NCBI GenBank assembly: GCA_965227065.1 | Contig: CBDDFN010000013.1 | Span: forward strand, 51,131 to 115,130 | Length of the DNA: 64,000 nt | Source of the DNA: CBDDFN01 sp965227065 | GTDB lineage: Bacteria > Pseudomonadota > Alphaproteobacteria > SPJN01 | Direction: 5' to 3' | Part shown: positions 51,956 to 61,836 of the stretch, one piece after another | Layout: each line of letters starts with the position of its first letter | Position numbering within the stretch: the stretch's first letter is position 1 | Program-made: the position numbers and the translations under genes | The notes under the pieces: model-generated | Told to the model about the DNA's origin: nothing | Seen by the model: only the letters and a program-made list of their open reading frames with translations | Databases searched by the model: none

Positions 51956-52271
51956 ATGTCGACGATTGAATTTTACACCAATGATATTCGCGAACGTCTG
52001 GGCGAGAATTCGGGCCTCGACAACCACGATCAAGTTTGATTTCAAAGGCGAGGGCTTCATCTTTGTCGATGGCAAATCGGTCCCCAATCGGGTCAGCAAT
52101 GACGATGAGAAGGCCGACTGCACGCTGGTGATCTCGCTCAAGGATTTTAACAAGCTGGTGGACGGCAAACTCAAGCCGGCCCGCGCGCTCCTGCTCGGCA
52201 AGCTCAAGGTCAAAGGCAATATGCTGGTCGCCCGCAAATTGCCCGCCGTGATGGGCGAAGAGATCGACTGA
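51956..52271 (+). pseudogene. SCP2 sterol-carrier domain protein, single frameshift
   Basis: Starting at ATG 51956 (after AAAGGGGAGC) the frame reads MSTIEFYTNDIRERLGENSG, then stops. The next frame continues with TTIKFDFKGEGFIFVDG and the full SCP2 core to 52271. Deleting one A at about 52022 (GACAACC to GACACC) joins them into a protein of about 104 aa. SCP2 domains bind sterols, fatty acids or acyl-CoAs. Placed right after ltp2 it would carry steroid-CoA substrates. Probably a functional gene with a sequencing error, or a very recent mutation. Confidence 0.8.
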
Positions 52272-52287
52272 TCCCCCAATACACACG

Positions 52288-52440
52288 CCGTCATTCCGGA
52301 CGCGCTGCATCATGCAATGGTGCTGCGCAGATCCGGAATCTTATGGCCATATGTTTCTGAAGAGCGATGCGGTGCGATATTGAATTCAGTGCCGCAAGAT
52401 TCCGGTCTTGCCCGATGGGCAAACCGGAATGACGGGAAGT
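52288..52440. repeat. REP-like palindrome
   Basis: CGTCATTCCGGACGCGC and CAGATCCGGAATCTTATGG, then AAGATTCCGGTCTTGCCC and CAAACCGGAATGACGGG. The right half is nearly identical to 53391-53446. The rest of the gap to 52690 (about 250 bases) shows no gene or clear structure. Confidence 0.65.
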
Positions 52441-52690
52441 GGATTGGTGGACGGGGCATGCGTGTTTGCATCCCCCGTCGCGCCCCACGCTGATGAGGCC
52501 GTGACCCCATCTTGACGTCAGCGGGACGCATCCCTATATCAGCTCGACCGGATGGAACGCCCGGGCCGCCCGCGCACCTTAGGTGTTTGGTGAAGCGTTC
52601 TTGCAAGTCTTGTTGAACACCCTGTTTTGACGGCATGGGTGGCAATGCGGGCCCCAACCACAAAACGCCGTTCAACCGATGGGGTTGATC

Positions 52691-53124
52691 ATGACCAAGA
52701 CGAAATCGCTTCCTTCGGTGGAGGCGCTGAAGGCGCAGGCCAAAAAGCTGCGCGCCGAATTAACCCAAATCAGCCATGCCAAGGCACTCGAACTGGTGGC
52801 CCATCAATGGGGCTATCGAGACTGGAACACGCTTGCCGCGCTTGCTGGCCAAAACGGCCAAACGCCCACAGCTATCAGCTGGGGGACCGGGTCAATGGCA
52901 CCTAATCTCGGCCAGAGTTTCTCCGGCGAGATCATTGCGGCCCAGCAGGCTGGGGGCTGAGCTGACCAGGCTCACCATCCGGTTTGACGAGCCGGTGGAT
53001 GTGGTGAGCTTTGAAAGCTTCTCATCCTTCCGGCCAACAAGTGTCGGCGACCATCAACAAGGACGGCAAAACCGCCGCCCGCACCTCTGATGGCGCGCCG
53101 CATATGCAGCTCTATGCCGGGTGA
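52691..53124 (+). pseudogene. glyoxalase-superfamily small protein, two frameshifts
   Basis: From ATG 52691 the frame reads SVEALKAQAKKLRAELTQIS followed by HAKALELVAHQWGYRDWNTL, as in the small glyoxalase-superfamily proteins common in alphaproteobacteria. It stops after AAQQAGG. The next frame gives LTIRFDEPVDVVSFESFSSF, and a third gives VSATINKDGKTAARTSDGAP with a stop at 53122-53124. One extra G near 52949 and one extra C near 53035 explain both breaks. The intact protein would have about 143 aa. Function is not known to me. Confidence 0.72.
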
Positions 53125-53133
53125 GGCCCATAA

Positions 53134-53450
53134 GCGTCATCCCGGCCAAGTGCAACGCGAGCCGGGATCTCTATCATCAGCCTGTGTACAGGATGCGCCC
53201 GATAGAGATCCCGGGTTAGCAGCGCAGGATTTCATGCCGCGCAGCACCCGGGATGACGGTTGAGGTTGGCGGGCGATGGTTCAGGAGATTGTGAAGCCCT
53301 TTAGTCGTCATTCCGGTTTCCGGTCAAAAGACCGGAAGACCGGAATCTGGCGGTGATGGGTTTCCCACAGATTGGTGCGGTGCAAGTTTGAATTCAGTGC
53401 CGCAAGATTCCGGTCTTGCCCTCAGGGGCAAACCGGAATGACGGTGAGGA
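53134..53450. repeat. two REP-like palindromes in a 330-base gap
   Basis: First unit: GCGTCATCCCGGCCAAGTGC, GCCGGGATCTCTATCATC, then AGAGATCCCGGGTT and ACCCGGGATGACGG. Second unit: CGTCATTCCGGTTTCCGG, AAGACCGGAATCTGG, AAGATTCCGGTCTTGCCC and CAAACCGGAATGACGG. No coding region is seen here. Confidence 0.68.
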
Positions 53451-53454
53451 GAGA

Positions 53455-54241
53455 TCAGGCGGGCTTGGCCGGGGCGCCGGGCAGTTGCCAGTAATAGCGG
53501 CCCGCCGTCATGCCGCCATCAATGGCGAGTTCAGAGCCCATGCAATAGCTGCCCAGGTCCGAGGCGAAATAAAGCGCGCCTTTGGCGATCTCGACCGGGT
53601 AGCAGCTTTTCTGCGCCGGATAGATTTTAAAGCCATTGTCGAACTGGTCCTTGGTGTTGCCCAAGGGGTTGGCAAGCGGGGTGTAGACGCCGCCGGGATG
53701 GATTGAATTCACCCGCACCGCCGCGATGGCCAAATTCCATGGCCGCACCCTTGGTGAAGCCGCGCACGCCCCATTTGGATGCGCCATAAATGGCCAGCGC
53801 ATTGCCCGAGGTCAGCCCGTCGACGCTTGAGATATTGACGATGGAGCCTGCGCCCTTGTCGAGCATAACTTTGCCGGCGGTTTGCGTGCCGAAGATCACG
53901 CCGATCAGATTGACGTCCATCACCAGGCGGATCTGCTTTTCGGTCGCCCCTTCAATGTCCTGAAACAACAGCACACCGGCATTATTGACCAAAACATCAA
54001 GGCTGGCATGCTCTTCGACAGTTTCGCCGACAACCTGTTGCCAGGCGTCCAGTGAGGTGACATCAAGCGGTTTGAAGCTCGCGCCTGCGCCAATCGCTTT
54101 GGCGGCTTCCTCGCCTTTTTCAACCTGTCGGTCGGTCAGCACCACGGTGGCGCCTTCCTCGACAAACAATTTGGCGGTGGCTTCACCAATGCCGCTGGCC
54201 GCACCGGTGACGAGCGCGACTTTTCCGTCCAACAATCCCAT
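53455..54241 (-). pseudogene. SDR (hydroxysteroid-dehydrogenase-like), single frameshift
   Basis: Two frames join to an SDR of about 261 aa. The first has MGLLDGKVALVTGAASGIGE, NNAG and the active site SSVDGLTSGNALAIYGASK. The second continues VRVNSIHPGGVYTPLANPLG to GSELAIDGGMTAGR. The break near 53731-53734 is one extra C (GGCCATCGCG for GGCATCGCG on the minus strand). Catalytic Ser, Tyr and Lys are present. Similar to 3-alpha/20-beta or 3-beta/17-beta hydroxysteroid dehydrogenases, which would supply the 3-ketone for KSI and KstD. Confidence 0.75.
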
Positions 54242-54251
54242 GGGAGTTCTC

Positions 54252-55933
54252 CTACTCAGAAAGGGCAGCCGACCGGCCCGCCCGGCGGCCTGAATAGACC
54301 CCGTCGGCGAGCGACAATCCGCTCAGATAGATATTGGATGCAATGCCGATTGCAGACCGGCCCGCCGCATAAAGCCCCGGCACGGTGGTGCCATCGCCGC
54401 GCAGGACAGCGCCGGAAGCCTCATCCACCTTGAGCCCGCCCAACGTGATGCAAGGTGTGGCCCCGCCCGCACCGGCCGACATATCAACCGCATGGAAGGG
54501 TGCGGTTTTGATCTCGACCATTTGCGCGGGTTCCTTGCCGAAGGGATCGGCGGCCTCGCCGCGCGCGGCGGCATTATAGGCGTCCACCGTGGCCTGAAGC
54601 GTTGCGGGGTCTGCCTTGATGCGCCTTGGCCAGCCCCTCAAGCGTGTCGGCCCGATTTGGCGGCATATTTGAAGGCAAGCTTGGTTTGCAAAATGGTGAT
54701 GGGGCGCGCGGTCTTGCGGCTCACCTCGGTCTTGGAATGCTCGAACGTATCATTGTCCATGATGAGGATGGCCTGACCCTCATGGTCTTCAAACATCGGC
54801 GCGCCGATCGAGGCGCCATACAGCGTTTCGTCGACATAGCGCGCGCCGGTTCGGTTGACGAGCGCGGTTTTGGGCCAGCTTGCAGGCGGGTTGATGAAAC
54901 GCCAGGCGCTGGCATGTTCCATCAGATCAAGCGCGCCGCCGACCGAATGGCCCAGCAGAATGCCTGCGCCGGTGTCGCCCGTCGTGCCAAGGGCGCAGCG
55001 TGCGGCGATATTTGGGCGCGAAATGCTTGACCATGGTGCGGTTGAAGATGAAGCCGCCGGTGCTGATCACCACGCCGCGCTTGGCGCGGACATGTTCGAT
55101 CTGGCCATGTTGGGCTTCAAGTTTGGCCAGCCGCTTGCGCAGATTATCCGCCAGGGGCGCTGAGAACATGTGCAGCTTGCCCGACCAGCGGGAATAACGC
55201 CGATGCAGGAAGCCCGCCCAGCTGTTGGCGGGAATGCGTGCAATCTCAACCCCGATCACGCGGCCGGTCTTGTCGATGACAAGCCGCCGGGCGCGGGACT
55301 GAAAGATTTTCACCGCGCCTTTTTTCAGCGCTGATTTGCCAAGCGGGCGGAAAAAGGCGGGGCCAAAGGCGCTCCAGCTCTTGATGCCCTTGGCGATATG
55401 GCCGCGCGGGGCGGGTGTGGAATCAATTGTGCGGCTGTGGTTCAGCTCATTGCCGGAATAATAAAGACTGTAGCCCGCAGGCGGATAGGTCGTCTTGTGC
55501 GCATAGGCCTTGCCCTGATAGCGCACGCCATTGTCCTGGACCCAGTCATTGCATTCGACGGAGGTGTCGCAGAAATGCTTGAGCGTTTCGGGCGAGACAA
55601 CATCGCCCACCTCATGGGCGAGATAGGCGCGCATGTTTTCGGGGCTGTCTTCAATGCCGAGTTGCTTTTGCAGCGTGGTGCCGCCGCCCGCATACATGAC
55701 CGAGCCTGAAATGGCGGTCGCCCCCGCCGCCTTCAAAAGCGGTCAATCAACGCGACCCGCAAACCATGATCGAGCGCCTCGATGGCTGCGCAGGCACCCG
55801 CGCCGCCGAAGCCGATAACGGCCAGATCGGTTTCATGATGCCAGACAATCTCGCCCGAGCTTGCCAGCCTCAGCGGTTCGGCGACACCTGCGCTGGCGCG
55901 CAGGCCGTCCCAATCATGTTCGGTATCTGTCAC
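54252..55933 (-). pseudogene. KstD-like FAD-dependent oxidoreductase, several frameshifts
   Basis: Four minus-strand frames in order form one flavoprotein of about 555 aa. The start is GTG 55933 after GGGGGAA. Parts are DLAVIGFGGAGACAAIEA (FAD motif), GATAISGSVMYAGGGTTLQK, RGVVISTGGFIFNR, NRTGARYVDETLYG and CITLGGLKVDEASGAV with GLYAAGRSAIGIASN at the end. Breaks lie near 55735 (two extra bases, in TTTT and GGGGG), 55012 (extra C), and 54625-54650 (two). The fold is that of KstD and fumarate-reductase-like proteins. It may be a 4(5-alpha)-dehydrogenase (KstD4/TesI-like) or a second KstD. As written it cannot be translated. Confidence 0.75.
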
Positions 55934-56024
55934 GTTCGTGTTTCCCCCGGGCGACCGCGCCGGGGCGATCATGCCTCCGGCAGGGAGTTGCCTCAAGTGC
56001 GGCGTTCTCCCGTTCGCGGAGCGA

Positions 56025-57414
56025 TCAGCCCGCCGTCTGGTGACGGTAGCCGTTCACCTTGACCTTGAAGTTCATGGACGGGCCGGGTGTCGGGGCGGTC
56101 TTGGTCTTAAGCTCATACCCCGGATGCTCAAGCTCCATATCGACCAGCCACATCAACCGCGCCATGCCAAGTGCCATCTGCACCTCGGCCAGCGACTGGC
56201 CAAGGCAGGTATGGGCACCCCGGCCATAGGGCGAATAGGCGCCGGGCTGGAGATGCTCAGACCGCGGCTTGGCATAGCGGTCAATGTCGAACTTTTTCAC
56301 ATCGGGGAAATATTCTTCCATGAAGTGCGGCACCGAGGTTGCGACGAACATGAGCGAATCTTTCTTGATCAAATGACCGGCAAATTCAAAGTCGCGCGTG
56401 GCCGACCGCATCTGGGCAACCGCAATGGGGTAAAGCCGCATGGCTTCCATGATCGCGCCATTGATGCATGGCAGCTCATTCAACACCCGGTCGGCATCAA
56501 TTTCGCGCGGATCGGCGAAAAAGGCGTCAACTTCGGCCTGAATGCGCGCCTTGATCTCAGGGTCTTTCAGCACGCCATAGACAAAGGCGGCCTCTGTATT
56601 GGCAACCGTGTCGAGGCCCGCCACATATGGGCCAGTCAGCGTGATCATCAGATCCTGGGCGGGCATCACGTCGGGCGTGTTGACGTGAGCTTCCATAATA
56701 TCGTCGATCAGCGTCTTGTCGGCGTCGGATTTGGTATCGCGCGTGCGGAAATAATCGGCGACCATCTTGTCTTTCAGGTCTTCCAGACGAGCCAGCGATT
56801 TTTTGTATTTCGGGTTCCACAGCATGAAGCCGGGGCGCTGGCGGGTCACCAGAACGTTGAGAATATTGAGGATAACCCGGCGGATGTCGGCGACATAATC
56901 CAGCGGGGCTTCACCCGTCAGCAACATGCCCAGCTGTTCCACGACCATATATTGCATGGCCTCAACCACCGGTACATCGGCATCAGGAACCCAGCGGCGT
57001 CGGATCGCCCGGTCGGTGATTTCGACCATTTCTTCATAATGACCTTCAAGCGCTTTCTTGGAATAGCCGCGCTTCATGATGGCCTTGAGTTCCTTGTGGC
57101 TTTCGCCATCTTCACCGGTGATGGTGCGGGTGCCTTTATATTCGCGCACCAGCCCTTCCCAGAATTCTTTTGAGCGCAAACATTCCTTGCCCTCGCGCGT
57201 GTTCATGAAAATCGCGGCATTGGGACCGGCAATCACGGGGCTGGGTGCGGCCCAGCACACGAATGCGGAACACCTCGCCATAGTCGCGATAGCATTGGGC
57301 AAAGAAGGCTGCGGGATCTTTCGCCATATCAAGCGTGTTGCCGACCAGTGGCAGGCCCTTGACCATGGGCGGTTCGGGCAAATTGGTGACGGTGTCAGAC
57401 GGAACGGCGACCAT
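56025..57414 (-). pseudogene. cytochrome P450, single frameshift
   Basis: A P450 of about 462 aa in two frames. The N-terminal frame (ATG 57414, after GGGGAG) gives LPLVGNTLDMAKDPAAFF and FRIRVLGRTQP. The second holds the I-helix PYVAGLDTVANT, the ExxR motif EAMRLYP and the heme-binding YGRGAHTCLGQSLAE with the thiolate cysteine. One extra C (run of four at 57237-57240 on the opposite strand) causes the break. Likely partner of the ferredoxin at 31949. A terminal side-chain hydroxylase is the obvious role in a sterol pathway, but the sequence is not clearly CYP125 or CYP142. Divergent from a TetR gene through a composite operator. Confidence 0.82.
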
Positions 57415-57486
57415 AGCGCTCCCCATTTTTCTCGCTGCGAGGTTGGACGGGCAGCTCAATGCGGATCGCTGCCTCTATCTTTGTCA

Positions 57487-57543
57487 TAGTATATGGCGTA
57501 TACATGCGTGATGAGTCAAGATAAAAGCTGAATGGTGATTCAA
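57487..57543. promoter_or_regulatory. composite operator: TAGTATATGGCGTATACAT plus CTGAAT-N4-ATTCAA
   Basis: TAGTATATGGCGTATACAT (57487-57505) matches the 44623 element at 16 of 19 bases. CTGAATGGTGATTCAA (57528-57543) is the side-chain palindrome with one mismatch. They are 22 bases apart, and seen from the P450 gene the order is the same as in front of the Rieske gene at 44745. Confidence 0.68.
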
Positions 57544-57635
57544 TCTTGGTCCGGGCTTTATCCCGGGCTTGTGCGGACTTGCCGGGGCGCCGCAAATCAG
57601 GCGAGTGTGCGGAATGGCTCACAAAGGGGATTGGA

Positions 57636-58339
57636 ATGAGTATTGTTGATGAGGACCGCGCCGGAGCAGCCCGGCGTCCGCGCCAGCGCGGAACGTTAAG
57701 CCGCGAGGAAATCGTCGCGGCGGGCTTGCAGATTGCGCGCACCGACGATCTCAATTCACTCACCATGAAAAAACTCGCCGATGCGCTGCATGTCACGCCC
57801 ATGGCGGTTTTACCGGCATTTTGAGAACAAGGCCGAGATTGTCGATGCGGTGCTTGATCAGATCGTGCACAGCTCCCAACCCCACCGAACACGGGATTGA
57901 CCCCGCCGACTGGCAGGGCTGGACGCGGGCGACCTTCCTGCGCATCCATCAAAAGCTTTGTCGAAACGCCCGGCGCAATGGGCATGATTGATGCCCTTGT
58001 CGCGCTTTGGCCCCGGACTGCTCAAGGTGCTGGATGAAATCCTGTCGGTGCTGACCCGCGCGGGCTTTACCAACAAGCAGGCAGTGGATGCGATTGCGGC
58101 CCTGATTTCGATCACCTTTGGGCTCGCTGACCATCGACACGTTCCGCGACCGCAGCGTCGATGAAATTATGAAAAGCCTGGAACAGACCGCCGCGACACT
58201 CGACGACGGCCAGTCAATCGAAGCGGCCTATCCCGCGCTGATCGGGGCGGCTGAAGATTTGCTCAACACGCGCAACAAAAGTTCCGTCCAAATCAGCCTG
58301 GATCTGATGATCAGCTCGATTGCCCGCTGGCTCGACTGA
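57636..58339 (+). pseudogene. TetR family regulator, multiple frameshifts
   Basis: From ATG 57636 (after GGGGATTGGA) the frame gives a TetR HTH: LSREEIVAAGLQIARTDD, TMKKLADALHVTPMAV, then breaks. Reading on across frames gives YRHFENKAEIVDAVLDQIV, HGIDPADWQGWTRATFLRIH, GLLKVLDEILSVLTRAGFTN and TIDTFRDRSVDEIMKSLEQT to 58339. At least four one-base changes are needed, mostly extra bases in short runs (TTTT, AAAA, TTT). The rebuilt protein has about 233 aa. It is divergent from the P450, whose composite operator it may recognise if intact in the living cell. Confidence 0.72.
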
Positions 58340-58503
58340 ATGAAAGCGAAACCAAAGGATCGATCGTCATGCTGAACTTGATTCAGCATCTTATGGGCGG
58401 TTGCACCCCAGATAAGATTTCTGAACGTCGCCGCTGAAGGGCGGCTCCTTCAGAATAACGTAAAGATTTTGAGCATGTTCCATTCTGAAAAATAGGAGTT
58501 CGC

Positions 58504-60710
58504 CATGATGCGCTGGGGGGCGCTGCTGATTGGCAGTATCATTTTTCTGTGCGGGCTGGCCTCGCTGGGCTGGAAAGAAGGCTGGGTAGGAAACCCGCCT
58601 GGTCCCGGCACCATTGAAGGCAAGGCTTTACCCGCCTGCGGTGGTTGCGGACCGCGATAACCGGCGCAAGCAGATCCTGTTTGGCGATCTGCATGTCCAC
58701 ACCACCTATTCATCCGATGCGGCCCTGTGGTCCTTGCCGATGAATGGCGGCTCCGGCGCGCATCCGATTGGCGAGGCGTGTGATTATGCCCGCTTCTGCT
58801 CCGGCATTGATTTCTGGGCGATCACCGATCATGCCCTCGGCTCTGACGCCGCGCAAATGGCAAGAGACCAAGGACAGTATTCGCCAGTGCCAGGCCCTGT
58901 CGGGCGGCGCCGACAATCCCGATCTGATCTCGCTGATCGGCTTTGAATGGACGCAAAGTCGGCACGACACCGGAAAACCACTTACGGCCACAAGAATGTG
59001 ATTTTTGAGGGCCTCGCCGACAGCGAAGTAGCCAGGCGGCCGATTGGTGCCGACGGGCTTGGCACCCAGGCCATGCGCGAGTTCATCCCGCGCTTCCCGC
59101 CTGCGCTCGCCTTTGCCAATCTGCGCGGCACGTTTGACAATCTCAACTTCAATGCTGTTTCTCGATGAGGGTGCGCGCGCTTGAGGCGTGCGACATGTCA
59201 CGCGCTGATGACGAGCAGGGCGATTGTTATGAAGAGGTCAGAACGCCCGGGCGCGCTGGTTGCCCGGCTGGAGGAGCAAGACCTGTCGCCGCTTTTGATC
59301 CCTCATGGCACGACCTGGGGGCTTTATACGCCCGCCGGTACCAAGCTTGATAAACAGCTGTTGCCGGAAAACCGGCCCCGAAGCTTTCGGTCTAGTGGAG
59401 GTTTATTCCGGCCATGGCAATTCCGAAGAATTCCGCAGCTTTAAGACAATCGAATTCGACGAGGTAGGCCGGGCGGTTTGCCCCGCGCCCCATCCCCAAT
59501 TTCGTTCCCAATTGCCATCAAGCGGGCGAGATCATCCGCGCCCGCTGCCTTGCCGAGGGGCTGGACGGCCAGGAGTGTGACGCCCGTGCGGCGGCAGGCC
59601 CGGTCAGCCTCGATCCGCATGGGGCTTGGCGCGCAAATGGCAGTTCCCGGCGCACGGGTTGACGAGTGGAAGGATGCCGAGCAATGCCGCGATTGCTTCC
59701 TGCCCTCGTTCAAATATCGTCCGCGCGGTTCGGTCCAATATGGTCTGGCGCTGACCGACCCGGGCAGCGGCAATCGTTTCTTGTGGGGCTTTATCGCAGC
59801 ATCGGACACCCATCGCGCGCGGCCCGGCACGGGCTACAAACCCGTGGCCCGCAAGACCAATACCGATGCCTGGGGGCCGCGCACACAGGCACTGGCCGCC
59901 ATCATGGGGATGGGGCCTGAGCCCAAGCCGTCCCAGCCCGTCTATTATGATCAGGAAGAGCTACAAAGCCGCGCCTCCATGGCGATGGCTGATTTTGAAC
60001 GCCAGTCGAGCTTCTGGTTCACCGGCGGGCTGGCCGCCGTCCATGCCACAGACCGCAGCCGCGAGGCGCTGTTTGCTGCCATGCGGCGGCGGGAAACCTA
60101 TGGCACGTCGGGCCACCGCATCCTGCTATGGTTTGATCTGCTGAACGGGGCCGAACGCCATCCCATGGGCAGTGCCGTAACACTCAATGAGCAGCCATTT
60201 TTTGAGGTGCGCGCGCTTGGCAGTTTCAAGCAAAAGCCCGGCTGTCCCGATCATGCCGAAAAGGGCCTGTCGGCGGAACGGCTCACCAGCCTGTGCGCCA
60301 ATGAATGCGATAACCCTTCTGATGAGCGCCGCCTGATCAGCCGTATCGAAGTCATCCGCATCCGCCCCCAGATCGCCGGTGGAGAAGACATTGCCGGGTT
60401 GATCGATGATCCGTTTTTGGTGCATGCGTGCGAGCCGAACCAGGAAGGTTGTTCCTTTACCTTTACCGATCCCGACTATGGCGCCCGCGATGCACTTTAT
60501 TATGTGCGTGCAATTGAGGAGCCGACGCCGACTATCAATGGCGCCACACTGGGATGCGAGTTTGACGAAACCGGCCAGTGCATTGCGGTTAATCCCTGCT
60601 TTGGCGATTACCGCACCGGTGATGATGAGGCTTGCGCGGCCATGGCTGAACACCGCGCCTGGTCCTCCCCCATCTTCCTCAACATCCGGGCGAGCGCGCC
60701 CGGGCGCTGA
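58504..60710 (+). pseudogene. DUF3604 domain protein, multiple frameshifts
   Basis: Begins with an N-terminal membrane or signal segment (MMRWGALLIGSIIFLCGLAS). Pieces in changing frames then give QILFGDLHVHTTYSSDAALW (PHP-like HxH metal motif), DFWAITDHALGSDA, LIGFEWTQ, LVARLEEQDLSPLLIPHG, and from about 59640 one long frame (GARVDEWKDAEQCRDCFLPS, GFIAASDTHRARPGTGYKPV, to SSPIFLNIRASAPGR). At least five breaks lie between 58620 and 59640; the last kilobase is intact. DUF3604 proteins are large, probably exported, metal-dependent phosphoesterase-like proteins of unknown substrate. The intact gene would encode about 735 aa. Confidence 0.7.
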
Positions 60711-60774
60711 TCGCTCAGCGACGGGGTGCTCATTACTGATCTTCATCCCGAACTTGATTCGGGATCTTTTGGCA

Positions 60775-60930
60775 TTTCTTCGTCATTCCGGTTTGCCCGA
60801 CCGGGCAAGACCGGAATCTGATTGCGCTGCGGTTCCACAGATCAGCGCTGTGCCGGTGTTGCTTCAGTGCCAACAGATTCCGGGTCGCGCGCCTGCTGGG
60901 GCGCTTGCCCGGAATGACGGGGTAAGGGAT
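60775..60930. repeat. REP-like palindromes between convergent genes
   Basis: CGTCATTCCGGTTTGCCCG, AAGACCGGAATCTGATTG, CAGATTCCGGGTCGCGCG and GCCCGGAATGACGGGG. Occupies the gap between the DUF3604 gene and the SDR at 60991; the remaining gap bases are not coding. Confidence 0.65.
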
Positions 60931-60990
60931 GACGGGAAGGCGATGAGCTGCTCTGCCCTCCCCCTGCCGGAGGCATGATGTCCGTCCCCA

Positions 60991-61836
60991 CTAGGGGGCC
61001 TTGAAATAGTCGGGCTTGCCCTGGGTCCATAATTCGCCCCACAGGGCGCCGCCGCCATCAATGGTCAGCACTTCGCCGGTGGTGAAGTTGGACGCATCGC
61101 AGGTCAGATAAACGCACGCCTCGGCAATATCCCAGGCAGAGCCGAACCGTTTCATCGGGTTTGACATGACAAAGGCCGCGCGCGCCTCATCGGAATAGAC
61201 CGCCTGGCCCTCGGTCATAATGGCGCCCGGCGCGATGCAATTGACGCGGATCTTGTGCGCCGACCATTCGACTGCGACGGATTTTGAGACATAGACAACA
61301 CCGGCGCGGGCGGCCGCAGTATGGGCAACCCCGGTCATGCCCCGGTCAATCACGGTGACGATATTGACGATGGAACCAGGCTGTCCCCGGTCGCGCCAGT
61401 TTTGCGCGGCGGCCTGCATCATGTACCAGGTGCCGTTCAAATTGGTGTCGATGACCGCGCGCCAGCCCTTGGGCTTGAAGTCGATGGCGTCTTGCGGAAA
61501 CTGCCCGCCGGCCGAATTGACCAACCCGTCCACGCCGTCAAATTCGGCGAACAGGTCTGCCATCCAGGGATAGACAGTTTCATCATCGCGAATATTGATC
61601 GGCCGGACATGGGCGGTGAGGCTTGCGGCGGCCATATCATCGGCCACGGCCTGAAGCTTTTCTTCGGTCCGGCCTGCCAGAATGACCGTGGCGCCAAGCC
61701 GTCCCATCAGGATCGCGGTGGCCTTGCCCAGGCCCGATCCGGCACCCGAAATCAGGACGGTCTTGCCTGCCAGCACGTCCGGCGCATAGACGGTTTGGTG
61801 GGCGAGTAATTCGGCGTTGGAAAGGCCAAAACTCAT
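60991..61836 (-). CDS. SDR, peroxisomal trans-2-enoyl-CoA reductase (PECR)-like
   Basis: A 281-aa SDR with GKTVLISGAGSGLGKATA, VNSAGGQFPQDAID (replacing NNAG), then AHTAAARAGVVYVSKSVAVE and a GGGALWGELWT end. The HTAAARAGV block resembles human PECR (HSGAARAGV) and related enoyl-CoA reductases, not ordinary hydroxysteroid SDRs. The spacing between Tyr and Lys is Y-x-x-K here instead of Y-x-x-x-K. It overlaps the stop-start region of the downstream dehydrogenase by 4 bases. Likely acts on an enoyl-CoA or 3-oxoacyl-CoA. Confidence 0.75.
   Translation of the reverse strand: MSFGLSNAELLAHQTVYAPDVLAGKTVLISGAGSGLGKATAILMGRLGATVILAGRTEEKLQAVADDMAAASLTAHVRPINIRDDETVYPWMADLFAEFDGVDGLVNSAGGQFPQDAIDFKPKGWRAVIDTNLNGTWYMMQAAAQNWRDRGQPGSIVNIVTVIDRGMTGVAHTAAARAGVVYVSKSVAVEWSAHKIRVNCIAPGAIMTEGQAVYSDEARAAFVMSNPMKRFGSAWDIAEACVYLTCDASNFTTGEVLTIDGGGALWGELWTQGKPDYFKAP

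Noticed and set aside
55938..57173. A 411-codon open frame on the plus strand
   Set aside because: It lies antisense to the P450, whose I-helix, ExxR and heme motifs are on the minus strand. High-GC DNA gives long antisense frames.
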